From Simkania sp. (GTDB lineage Bacteria > Chlamydiota > Chlamydiia > Chlamydiales > Simkaniaceae), in NCBI GenBank assembly GCA_028281425.1, contig JANQJX010000070.1, forward strand, positions 1-21,659: a stretch of 21,659 bases of DNA, read 5' to 3'. Position 1 is the first letter of the stretch. Each line of letters begins with the position of its first letter. The notes beneath the pieces were generated by a model. That model did not search any database. It was not told the origin of the DNA and worked only from the letters and a program-made list of their open reading frames with translations. Made by a program: the position numbers and the translations under genes. Below, piece after piece: positions 15,173 through 21,659 of the stretch.

Positions 15173-16539
15173 TTTCCCACACAAAATTTGGAAAAGATAG
15201 CATTTAGAACCTCTTCTGTAATATTGATTCCAATAATTGTTCCAAGCTCCTCTATAGCCTCTTTAATGTCTGCTGTCAAAAACTCTGGAGAAAGCCCATG
15301 TTTAAGCCCATGGGTGACCTTTTTTGTGGCTTTTATGGCTCGATGAAGCGATTGATAGTGTCTTTCAGAGCTTAAAATGACTTCTTCTTTAGAAGGGAGG
15401 GTTTGACCCCAAATCATTTGATGAATCATTTCTTTAAGCCTCTTTATCCCCCTTTTTTCTTTTGCCGAAATGAAAACCGTTTTAAAAGGGACAGGTGGAA
15501 GCTTTTTGTAAGAATCTAGATCAATTTTATTCCAAATCGCAATTGTATGTTTTTGAGAGATCTTAGTGATCAAACTTTCATCAACTTTTGGAGCACTAAC
15601 ATCGAGAACATACAAAATGAGATCTGCCTCTTTTGCTGCTGCAAAAGAACGTTTGATCCCCTCTTTTTCGATAAGCTCATCCGTTTGACGAATTCCTGCT
15701 GTATCAACGAGGCGAAAATTGAGACCTGCAAGAACAATCTCTTCCTCCAAAATATCACGTGTTGTTCCAGGAATAGAAGTGACAATCGCTCTTTCATTTT
15801 GCACAAGCAAATTCATCAAAGAAGACTTGCCAACATTCGGCTCGCCAAGCAAACAAAGAGAATGTGTTGTCTGAAGCCGTTTTCCTTCATGAAAGGTTTC
15901 TTTTAAAAAGGTCATTTCTTGGAGAGTTTTCTCAAGTAAATCTAAGAGCTCAAGAGGTGTGATGAATTCAAGGCCCTCTTCGGGAAAATCGATCCAAGCT
16001 TCTAAAATGGCAGCACTATCGACGAGTTTTTTTTGAAATGTTTTAATCGCTTCAGAAAGATTTCCTCGAAGTTGATTTTCTGCTATTTGAGCCGCTTGAG
16101 AATTTTTTGCAGCAATCAGTTTTTGAACAGCCTCTGCACGTGTGAGATCCATCTTCCCATTCTGAAAAGCTCTACAGGTAAATTCTCCTGGAAGGGCACC
16201 ACGTGCACCTGCTTGAAGAGCTGCTTTTAAAACTCTTTGAGAAATAAATATTCCTCCATGGCAGTGAATTTCTACAATATCTTCCCCGGTATAGGAATGA
16301 GGAGAACGCATGACAATTGCAAGACCTTCATCGATGATACCTTCTTTTCCATCCAAAATTTTCCCAAGGTGAACCGTGTGAGTTTTGTAAGAAAAAATGG
16401 GACCAGAAAAAATTTGATCAGCAACAAAAAGGGCTTTTTCTCCTGAAATACGGATGATTGCTATCCCCCCCTCTCCAGGAGGAGTTGCAATGGCAACAAT
16501 TGTTTGTTCTTGCTCGTAGATTTTGTGTGTAAATTCCAT
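15169..16539 (-). CDS. mnmE: tRNA uridine-5-carboxymethylaminomethyl modification GTPase MnmE
   Basis: With MnmG it forms the complex that modifies the wobble uridine (position 34) of certain tRNAs. The N-terminal folate-binding domain begins TIVAIATPPGEGGIAIIR (13-30). The G domain is inserted in the helical part: G1 GEPNVGKS (232-239), G2 TSIPGTTRD (254-262), G3 DTAG (279-282), G4 NKID (337-340) and G5 SAK (358-360). The C-terminal motif CVGK (453-456) contains the conserved Cys. Length 456 is standard and all motifs are intact. No ribosome-binding sequence precedes the ATG, but the distance from the ATG to the ATP-x-GEGGI motif is normal for the family. It leads the mnmE-nth unit. Its partner MnmG is encoded divergently about 0.7 kb away. 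Confidence 0.97.
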   Translation of the reverse strand: MEFTHKIYEQEQTIVAIATPPGEGGIAIIRISGEKALFVADQIFSGPIFSYKTHTVHLGKILDGKEGIIDEGLAIVMRSPHSYTGEDIVEIHCHGGIFISQRVLKAALQAGARGALPGEFTCRAFQNGKMDLTRAEAVQKLIAAKNSQAAQIAENQLRGNLSEAIKTFQKKLVDSAAILEAWIDFPEEGLEFITPLELLDLLEKTLQEMTFLKETFHEGKRLQTTHSLCLLGEPNVGKSSLMNLLVQNERAIVTSIPGTTRDILEEEIVLAGLNFRLVDTAGIRQTDELIEKEGIKRSFAAAKEADLILYVLDVSAPKVDESLITKISQKHTIAIWNKIDLDSYKKLPPVPFKTVFISAKEKRGIKRLKEMIHQMIWGQTLPSKEEVILSSERHYQSLHRAIKATKKVTHGLKHGLSPEFLTADIKEAIEELGTIIGINITEEVLNAIFSKFCVGK

Positions 16540-16559
16540 GGATTTAAAAAAAATTCTAA

Positions 16560-16751
16560 ACTACAAGTGGTAAACTTGGGTTAACGCAAGGTGTCATTCA
16601 GGGGTTTTATGAAAAAGCCCATATTTTTGATAAAATTTCTAAAAAAATCTATGAAGAAAATAGCCAAAGTGCTATTTTCAAACAGATTTTCATGAAAACC
16701 TTACATGTAACTCGTGCTATTTTAGCAAATTTTAGAATTTTAAGCTTTTGA
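16560..16751 (+). pseudogene. Startless open stretch of 63 codons, possible gene remnant
   Basis: The plus strand is open from after a TAA at 16557 to a TGA at 16749-16751 and reads as a plausible protein segment (for example QGVIQGFYEKAHIFDKISKK, then TLHVTRAILANFRILSF at the end). There is no start codon until an internal ATG near the end. It contains a perfect nine-base hairpin, GAAAATAGC (16656-16664) with GCTATTTTC (16671-16679). It may be a relic or chance in A/T-rich sequence. Confidence 0.2.
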
Positions 16752-16798
16752 AAGAGAAAAAGAAAGCGGCTCAAAATTGCGAAAAAAGGAAAATGTAA

Positions 16799-16851
16799 GG
16801 TCGAAAAATCAGGAAATCGTAGATTTCGACGACCCAAAAGGGCTTTTTGGG
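16799..16851. other. Two adjacent hairpins in the mnmE/bS22 divergent region
   Basis: GGTCGAAAAATC pairs with GATTTCGACGACC (9-10 pairs with a small bulge, about 16798-16833), and directly after it CCCAAAA (16833-16839) pairs perfectly with TTTTGGG (16845-16851) around GGGCT. No T-run follows on either strand. The rest of 16540-17007 shows nothing else I can identify apart from the open stretch at 16560 and the promoter at 16948. Confidence 0.3.
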
Positions 16852-16947
16852 ATTTGTGAGTTTAGAAAAACACTTATAAGAATAGCTGATATTTTGGCAT
16901 ATAAGTCCCCCTTTTCTCCCAATTCACTGAAAGCAACAAACTTCTCC

Positions 16948-16976
16948 TTTACCTTTTTTTGTCAAAATTCTACAAT
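16948..16976 (+). promoter_or_regulatory. Promoter candidate for the small ribosomal protein and mnmG
   Basis: TTTACC (16948-16953) and TACAAT (16971-16976) have a 17-base spacer, with four of six and five of six consensus matches. The predicted start is near 16983, about 25 bases before the ATG at 17008. Confidence 0.45.
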
Positions 16977-17007
16977 CCTTTAAGGAATCGGAAAAATTGA
17001 GCAAATA

Positions 17008-17100
17008 ATGTCATCAGTTAAAAAAAAACGTCGGCTAAAAATTTCAAAGCATAAGCGTAAAAAACGTCGTCGTCGCGATCGTCATAAGAAAAACAGATAA
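17008..17100 (+). CDS. 30-residue basic ribosomal-type protein (AURKAIP1/COX24 domain, bS22/mS38-like)
   Basis: A very short gene encoding a protein in which about 21 of 30 residues are Lys, Arg or His, with one Asp; it starts MSSVKKKRRLKISKHKRKK and continues RRRRDRHKKNR. The pattern (M-x-SV-x-KKRR-x-K-x-SKHK-x-KK-x-x-R) is that of the AURKAIP1/COX24 family, which includes mitochondrial mS38 and mycobacterial bS22, small extensions of the 30S subunit near the decoding region. No ribosome-binding sequence is close, but a promoter candidate lies 31 bases upstream of the ATG. It is 134 bases before mnmG on the same strand and may share its transcript. The size is usual for the bacterial members (about 30-35 residues). 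Confidence 0.8.
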   Translation: MSSVKKKRRLKISKHKRKKRRRRDRHKKNR

Positions 17101-17234
17101 TTTTTCAAGTCGTTTCTATAAAGTTTAGAGTCTTCTTAAATACATTCGTTTAAGGTTTTTATAGGTCTAAGCGGATGTTAAATAAGATTTTTTATTAAAA
17201 AAAACAGAATCTTTATCTTTTTATCTACCTTAAT

Positions 17235-19049
17235 ATGTGGACTTATCCTGAAACATTTGATGTGATTGTCATTGGAGGAGGGCATGCTGGCTGTGAAGCT
17301 GCTCATGCTGCTGCTCGAATGGGCGTTTCTGTCCTCCTCTTGACAATGAACCTCGATACAATCGGGAAAATGAGTTGCAATCCTTCTATTGGAGGAACAG
17401 CAAAAGGACATATTGTAAGAGAAATTGATGCCTTAGGTGGGATCATGGGGAAAATTGCTGATCGAACAGCCATTCAGTTTCGGATGCTCAACGCTTCTAA
17501 AGGACCTGCTGTTTGGTCTCCTCGTGCTCAATCAGATAAAAACGCCTATCAATTAGACATGAAATTTTTTCTAGAAAAAACTCCTCATCTCACAATCAAG
17601 CAAGGCACGATTATTTCAATCAACGTTGAAAAGAAAATATTTCGACAAGTTACAACTCAAGAAGGTATCACCTACAAAGCTAAAACGCTTATCCTATCAG
17701 CCGGCACATTTATGAGGGGGCTTCTCCATATCGGAACAGCAAATCATCCAGGGGGGCGCTTCGGAGATAAATCTTCGAATCAACTTTCTTTATCACTAGA
17801 AAATCTTGGATTCAAACTTCAAAGATTTAAAACAGGAACTCCTCCCCGTCTTCACCTTGCCTCTATCGATCTTAGCAAAACCGAAGAGCAACCTTCAGAA
17901 GAAGGGGTGGCCTTTTCATTCGATCAACAAGAAAAAAAATTACCTCAAATTTCTTGTTACATCACATATACAAATGAAAAAACTCAAAAAATCATCGAAA
18001 ATAATCTTCACCTTTCACCTCTTTATTCAGGCATCATCCAAGGAGTTGGTCCCCGTTACTGTCCTTCTATTGAACATAAATTCGTCCGCTTCAAAGACAA
18101 AAAAAGGCATCAGATTTTTTTAGAACCTGAAGGACTAAATACTCAAGAAGTTTATGTAAATGGACTCTCTTCTTCGCTTCCTTTTAATATTCAATATGAG
18201 ATGATTCAAACCATTCCAGGTTTAGAAAAAAGTCAAATCATGCGCCCTGCTTACGCCGTTGAATATGACTGTGTAACAAGTGGTCAAATGACAAACACCC
18301 TGGAAACAAAAGGGATCGAAAATCTCTTTTTTTCAGGGCAAATTAACGGAACTACAGGTTATGAAGAAGCAGCAGCACAAGGACTTATAGCTGGAATCAA
18401 TGCAGCACTTAAATGTAAAAATCGTTCCCCTTTTATTTTAAACCGCTCAGAATCCTATATTGGGGTCATGATCGACGATCTGATCACAAAAGAATTGGAT
18501 GAACCTTATCGGATGTTTACTTCGCGAGCTGAGCACCGCTTGCTTCTTCGTCAAGATAATGCCGATTTACGTTTGCGTGCTTATGGGTATGCTCTTGGAC
18601 TTATCGATGAAAGGCAATTTAAGCAATTAAAACAAAAAGAAAAAAAAATTCAAGAAGGCATTTCTTACTTAACAAAAACTCATCTAAGCCACAACAAAAA
18701 ATCTATGACATTTGCCAAATTGCTTAAACAGCCTCAATATTCCTATCAAAAACTTTTAGAAAAATATCCTCAACTCATCGATCAAGGAGAAGAGATCAAT
18801 CGAGCGATTGAAATTGACCTTAAATATGCAGGCTACATTATACGGCAAAAAAAAATTATAGAAAAACAAAAAACACTAGAAACATTTTTGATCCCAAAAT
18901 TTTTTAATTACGATGCTGTCGTTGGTCTTCGCAATGAAGCTTTAGAAAAACTTAAAAAAAAATGTCCTTATACTTTAGGACAAGCTGCAAGAATTTCAGG
19001 GGTTTCCCCTGCTGACATTTCCATTCTTATGGTTTTTCTTAAAAAATAA
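17235..19049 (+). CDS. mnmG: tRNA uridine-5-carboxymethylaminomethyl modification enzyme MnmG
   Basis: The FAD-dependent partner of MnmE in wobble-uridine modification. The FAD-binding motif GGGHAGCEAA is at 14-23, CNPSIGG at 48-54 (Cys48 corresponds to a conserved Cys of E. coli MnmG), and the catalytic-type Cys276 lies in CPSIEHKFVRF. Also visible are GTPPRL, FLEPEG, NGTTGYEEAAAQG, and the DDL-x-TKE-x-x-EPYRMFTSRAEHR segment that closes the FAD domain. The C-terminal helical domain ends with ARISGVSPADI. 604 residues is a little short of E. coli (629) but complete. No ribosome-binding sequence is seen. In Chlamydia trachomatis the equivalent gene is next to an lplA homologue (CT498-CT499, from memory); here a REC-GGDEF-like gene sits between them. 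Confidence 0.97.
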   Translation: MWTYPETFDVIVIGGGHAGCEAAHAAARMGVSVLLLTMNLDTIGKMSCNPSIGGTAKGHIVREIDALGGIMGKIADRTAIQFRMLNASKGPAVWSPRAQSDKNAYQLDMKFFLEKTPHLTIKQGTIISINVEKKIFRQVTTQEGITYKAKTLILSAGTFMRGLLHIGTANHPGGRFGDKSSNQLSLSLENLGFKLQRFKTGTPPRLHLASIDLSKTEEQPSEEGVAFSFDQQEKKLPQISCYITYTNEKTQKIIENNLHLSPLYSGIIQGVGPRYCPSIEHKFVRFKDKKRHQIFLEPEGLNTQEVYVNGLSSSLPFNIQYEMIQTIPGLEKSQIMRPAYAVEYDCVTSGQMTNTLETKGIENLFFSGQINGTTGYEEAAAQGLIAGINAALKCKNRSPFILNRSESYIGVMIDDLITKELDEPYRMFTSRAEHRLLLRQDNADLRLRAYGYALGLIDERQFKQLKQKEKKIQEGISYLTKTHLSHNKKSMTFAKLLKQPQYSYQKLLEKYPQLIDQGEEINRAIEIDLKYAGYIIRQKKIIEKQKTLETFLIPKFFNYDAVVGLRNEALEKLKKKCPYTLGQAARISGVSPADISILMVFLKK

Positions 19050-19164
19050 CTTGATATATATTGAGCCTATCTTAAAGATTTTTAGTAATGCCTCGTAGTG
19101 CAACTTATTTCATGTCATCAACTTTTAAGATCAGTGTCTATACAAGATGAAAAGAGAAAAATAA

Positions 19165-20139
19165 ATGGTACTACGAAGTTGTAGTGATGATGAGGCTATC
19201 TTGCATTCCACCCCTACCTTGATTTTAATCACCGACGTTTCTTCGACTTTGATCTTCTTTAAAACCCTGGCATCCCAAAAAAATTCTTTTTTCCTCAATG
19301 TTTGCAATCATGAAGAAAAAGCTCTCTTCTTTTTAAAAAAAGATAAAGCTGCAGTTATTATTATCGATGAAGAAACTTCATCGATAAACTTAAAAACCTT
19401 CTGCCAAAAAATCCGCAAAATTACAAATCACCTTTATACTCCCATTTTAATCATCACAAACCGTTTAAAAAAATCATTTATAAGAACTCTTCTCAAAGCA
19501 GGAGCAACCGATTTTTTAAATAAACCTCTTGAAAAAGAGGAGGTTTTTCTTCGCATTGAGATTGGAACCAAAATAAAAAACACCGAAGAAAAAATCGCAA
19601 ATCTCCCCCAATTAAATCTCCTTAATACCCACTTTGAAACCACCTCACTTAAAGATAAAAGCCTTTTAGATCCTCTGGCAGTGAAATTAATTTCTAATGC
19701 TTTAAAAGAAAAAAGTCCTCTGTCTCTTTTGATCCTTGAAATCGATCAAAAGGAAAAATTTCAGCTTATAAAAGGAAAAGAAAAAACAGATCAATTACTC
19801 GTTGCATTTGAACATTTTTTAGAACCCTTAATGCGAAAGCAAGACTTTTTATTTTCTCAAAAACAAGAAACATTTATTATCCTCCTTCCTAATACTTCTC
19901 CAAAAGGAGCTAGATTCATTGCTGAGAATATTCAAGAAGCCTTAGAAACCTATCCTTTTTCAGTGGGTTCTTCTCATCTTTACTTAACAATGTCTATGGG
20001 TCTTGCTAGCTTAAGTCAAGGAAAATTAGGAGTTAAAAATTCCTCTTTCAGCTTTAATAAACTTTTGGAAACCGCTCAATTTTTTTTAGAACAAGCTAAA
20101 AAAAAGGGAAACACAATCATGTCTAACCCAAGCAAATAA
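19165..20139 (+). CDS. REC-GGDEF (PleD-like) protein with degenerate cyclase site
   Basis: Residues about 16-137 look like a response-regulator receiver: phosphoacceptor candidate Asp68 (in VIIIDEE), Thr98 (ILIITNR) and Lys120 (FLNKPLEKEE) occupy the key positions, but the acidic pocket near residue 24 is reduced to a single Asp. Residues about 165-318 look like a GGDEF domain: LILEIDQKEKFQ (189-200) matches the DIDxFK start, and FIAENIQEAL and LTMSMGLASL match the later helix and strand. At the active site GGDEF is replaced by KQETF (233-237), and the preceding ND-x-x-GH-x-x-GD is lost, so cyclic-di-GMP synthesis is unlikely. It may be a phosphorylation-dependent binding or scaffold protein. 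No cognate histidine kinase lies in the window. Ribosome-binding site weak. Confidence 0.78.
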   Translation: MVLRSCSDDEAILHSTPTLILITDVSSTLIFFKTLASQKNSFFLNVCNHEEKALFFLKKDKAAVIIIDEETSSINLKTFCQKIRKITNHLYTPILIITNRLKKSFIRTLLKAGATDFLNKPLEKEEVFLRIEIGTKIKNTEEKIANLPQLNLLNTHFETTSLKDKSLLDPLAVKLISNALKEKSPLSLLILEIDQKEKFQLIKGKEKTDQLLVAFEHFLEPLMRKQDFLFSQKQETFIILLPNTSPKGARFIAENIQEALETYPFSVGSSHLYLTMSMGLASLSQGKLGVKNSSFSFNKLLETAQFFLEQAKKKGNTIMSNPSK

Positions 20140-20150
20140 AAGTTTTTATG

Positions 20151-20172
20151 AAAAGGATCTTCCCCTTTTTTT
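20151..20172 (+). terminator. Weak intrinsic terminator after the REC-GGDEF gene
   Basis: AAAAGG (20151-20156) pairs with CCTTTT (20164-20169), and the T-run continues to 20172. The stem is short with only two G-C pairs. Twelve bases on lies a perfect 15-base palindrome CGATTTT-A-AAAATCG (20182-20196), between this gene and the next start. Confidence 0.35.
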
Positions 20173-20213
20173 ACTTCTTATCGATTTTAAAAATCGTTTG
20201 AATCTTTAAAAAC

Positions 20214-20960
20214 ATGGATAAGAAACCAACTCTCTATCTTCTTCGTTTTAAAAATCGAGATATTTTTGATCAACTCATACTCGAAGAAGGGTTACTTCGC
20301 CTTACAAATAAAAATTTTTGCATTTTTAACGAAGGATCACCCGAAAGAATTGTCATGGGCATTTCGGGAAACATTGAAAAGCTTGTAGATTTTAAAAAAA
20401 TGAAAGTCAAACCAATTCCTATCATCAAACGCTACAGTGGTGGTGGAACAGTTATCGTCGATTCAAATACCTTATTTGTTTCATTGATCCTCGAAAAAAA
20501 ATCTCACCCTTTCGGCTCTTTTCCAGAACCTATTTTGCGCTGGTCGGAAGATCTCTATAAGAAAGCACTTCATATTCCTTCTTTCAATCTCAAAGAAAAC
20601 GACTATGTCATCGGTGAAAAAAAATGTGGGGGAAATGCTCAATACATCACAAAAAATCGCTTTGTCCATCATACAACATTTCTTTGGGATTTTAACCCTC
20701 AAAATATGAACTACCTTCTTTACCCCCCAAAAACACCCAAATATAGACAAGGACGTTCTCATCTTACTTTCTTAGAGGTTTTGAAAAAGCATTTCCTTTC
20801 AAAGGAGATTTTTTTTGGGAAAATTAAAAAAGAACTCAAAAAGCAATATGAGGTAAAAGAGGTTTTTTTAAAAGAACTTGTTTCTCTTCTTTCTCAAAAA
20901 TACAGAATGAGTAGTTGCTTTGTTCATCACCTTACGCAAAATGGGGGGGAAATATCATGA
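20214..20960 (+). CDS. lplA: Short lipoate/octanoate-protein ligase, LplA/LipM family
   Basis: Probably attaches lipoate (or octanoate) to E2 and H subunits of 2-oxoacid dehydrogenases and glycine cleavage enzymes. The catalytic BPL/LPL domain is present: KRYSGGGTVIVDSNTLF (72-88), matching RR-x-SGGG-x-V-x-HD, and GEKKCGGNAQ (134-143) with Lys136 as the likely acyl-adenylate Lys. At 248 residues it lacks the C-terminal domain of E. coli LplA (338), like the short chlamydial homologue CT499 (from memory) and LipM-type enzymes. Free lipoate scavenging from the host cell fits an intracellular lifestyle. No ribosome-binding sequence precedes the ATG. The stop overlaps an ATG (ATGA, 20957-20960) that opens a 48-codon frame running through the repeat at 20969, so a downstream partner gene may once have been here. 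Confidence 0.85.
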   Translation: MDKKPTLYLLRFKNRDIFDQLILEEGLLRLTNKNFCIFNEGSPERIVMGISGNIEKLVDFKKMKVKPIPIIKRYSGGGTVIVDSNTLFVSLILEKKSHPFGSFPEPILRWSEDLYKKALHIPSFNLKENDYVIGEKKCGGNAQYITKNRFVHHTTFLWDFNPQNMNYLLYPPKTPKYRQGRSHLTFLEVLKKHFLSKEIFFGKIKKELKKQYEVKEVFLKELVSLLSQKYRMSSCFVHHLTQNGGEIS

Positions 20961-20968
20961 AACATTTT

Positions 20969-21099
20969 GAAAAATTCATAGGCTCTGTTTCGCTGGGACA
21001 TTCAATAAATTCTTTTAGGGCCTGCCTAGAACTGAAAAATTGTTCAGATCCATTGAGATTTCTTTCGAAAAATTTTTCAGTTCTAGACAGGCCCATAAA
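20969..21099. repeat. Interspersed palindromic repeat with long hairpin
   Basis: Bases 20969-21018 match 7974-8023 at 44 of 50 positions without gaps (shared core CATAGGCTCTGTTTCGCT). Immediately after it a long inverted repeat begins: 21018-21045 pairs with 21067-21094 at 26 of 28 positions (arms begin GGGCCTG and end CAGGCCC) around a 21-base loop; TTTA/TAAA extends it with one bulge to 21014 and 21099. The loop segment ATCCATTGAGATTTCTT resembles ATCCATTCGAGAATTTCTT at 8040-8058 in the first copy, although the flanking arms differ there. The arms could form a cruciform in DNA or a strong RNA hairpin. Confidence 0.75.
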
Positions 21100-21171
21100 C
21101 TAGAGGAGACAAATTTCAAAGATATACATTTAAAAGGGCTTTTTAGCAGAAATTAGATAACAATCACGGGT

Positions 21172-21390
21172 TTAAGAAGAAAAGAGCCCTGTAGTAGATA
21201 GGGAATTAGATACAGCTAGTTCAACCTGTTTAGTTAAAGTGGGTTCGTCACCTAGAGAAAGTAAGCAGAATTTTGCTTGCATGTCGTCTAGCGCTTTGAT
21301 CCCCTAAAAAAGCTTATAGTTGAGGAGCTTGGCACCCAAAGATCCCTTATCAACAGGACTCATGAGAATAAGTTTAACATACTTCTTACA
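21172..21390 (-). pseudogene. Decayed coding fragment, C-terminal end of an unidentified protein
   Basis: On the minus strand one frame is open for 28 codons (21307-21390), meets a TAG at 21304-21306, then stays open for 43 codons to TAA at 21172. The last part reads like real protein (KALDDMQAKFCLLSLGDEP at its start, ending STTGLFSS). An ATG at 21280-21282 could make a 36-residue product, but no ribosome-binding site is seen. A further stretch in a neighbouring frame, up to about 21470, may be the same gene before a frameshift. I do not recognise the family. Confidence 0.35.
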
Positions 21391-21488
21391 TCAATTTCCA
21401 TAAAAATCTCTGTATGGTTGCGTTTAATTTTTATTTTATCAAAAATAGAGCGCAAAACCTCTTCCTTCAGGTGGAGGATCTAGAGCTC

Positions 21489-21659
21489 TCAGGCGCCTTT
21501 TTGCTGCTGTTCAATAGACTCCACGCACAATAGACAAGTGACACCCCTCCTACAGAGCCAGCAAAGTAGCCCTGACTCCAAAGAACTTTTTTCCAGTAAA
21601 TTTTAGAGAAAGACTCTGCATAGTCAAGCCTTCACTTTCTACTTAAGCCCCCCTTTAAG
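21489..21659 (-). mobile_element. Relic of an IS200/IS605-family Y1 transposase (tnpA), cut by the window edge
   Basis: Minus-strand translation from the window edge gives LKGGLSRK, a stop, then RLDYAESFSKIYWKKVLWSQ and GYFAGSVGGVSL, the characteristic C-terminal half of IS200/IS605 TnpA (LKG-x-SSR ... YW-x-x-x-LWS-x-x-YFAGSVGG). A frameshift follows, and the final helix reads IEQQQKGA before a stop at 21489-21491. One in-frame stop and at least one frameshift make it non-functional. The HUH and Tyr motif: HUH would lie outside the window, and the Tyr-bearing helix is the frameshifted part. No tnpB and no end hairpin are identified. Confidence 0.68.

Noticed and set aside
15170..15184. TTG start for nth four codons upstream of the chosen ATG
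   Set aside because: The ATG overlaps the mnmE stop as ATGA, the same coupling used elsewhere in this window, and starts closer to the usual family N-terminus.
16777..16983. 68-codon plus-strand frame from a TTG
   Set aside because: TTG start without ribosome-binding site, crosses two hairpins and the promoter candidate; composition not protein-like.
17184..17225. A/T-only hairpin (AAGATT/AATCTT) with T-rich tail between the bS22-like gene and mnmG
   Set aside because: Stem is short, nearly without G-C pairs and badly bulged; expected by chance in such A/T-rich sequence.
1..21659. tRNA, rRNA or CRISPR loci
   Set aside because: No cloverleaf with a GGTTCGA-type T-arm, no rRNA sequence and no regularly spaced repeats were seen on either strand.

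Overview
The window is a low-GC bacterial chromosome segment, most likely from an amoeba- or arthropod-associated member of the Chlamydiota rather than genus Chlamydia. The main evidence is gene adjacency I recall from chlamydial genomes: nth next to mnmE, mnmG close to a short lipoate-protein-ligase homologue, and an mcsA-mcsB pair. Weak or absent Shine-Dalgarno sequences, ATGA start/stop overlaps, decayed IS sequence and interspersed palindromes fit such a genome. This assignment is an inference; no rRNA or marker phylogeny is available here.

Layout. (1) 59-2577, minus: gpsA and nnr, a two-gene ATGA-coupled unit with a recognisable promoter. (2) 2926-7563, plus: a polytopic membrane protein with a Ser-rich N-terminus, then a 967-residue protein with a C-terminal Ser/Thr kinase domain of the HCD (non-RD) type; this looks like an accessory, host-interaction type pair and starts from a good sigma70-like promoter. 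(3) 7564-8383: mostly non-coding, but holding an overlooked 52-residue lipoprotein gene (minus), a 175-bp element bounded by inverted repeats, and a leader region with nested inverted repeats. (4) 8384-10662, plus: an aldehyde dehydrogenase and a CPBP/CAAX-type membrane protease, joined by TAATG. (5) 10761-11312, minus: a small exported Tyr/Gly/Ser-rich protein. (6) 11545-14440, plus: mcsA, an mcsB-like gene that has lost signature active-site residues, and a fusion of a cytidylyltransferase with a short-chain dehydrogenase, all ATGA-coupled. (7) 14549-16539, minus: mnmE and nth, ATGA-coupled. (8) 17008-20960, plus: an overlooked 30-residue basic ribosomal-type protein (AURKAIP1/COX24, mS38/bS22-like), mnmG, a degenerate REC-GGDEF protein, and an LplA-like ligase. 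(9) 20969-21659: a long palindromic repeat, a decayed coding fragment, and the relic of an IS200/IS605-type transposase running off the window edge.

How the genes relate. MnmE and MnmG form one tRNA wobble-uridine modification complex, although encoded in separate divergent units about 0.7 kb apart. McsA and McsB normally form an arginine-kinase/adaptor system feeding ClpC, but here McsB looks catalytically impaired. GpsA makes glycerol-3-phosphate for phospholipids, while Nnr repairs damaged NAD(P)H, so that pair is metabolic housekeeping. The strongest candidates for new biology are the membrane-protein/HCD-kinase pair, the possible CDP-ribitol-synthase-like fusion in the mcsAB operon, the pseudo-enzyme McsB and GGDEF proteins, and the repeat family.
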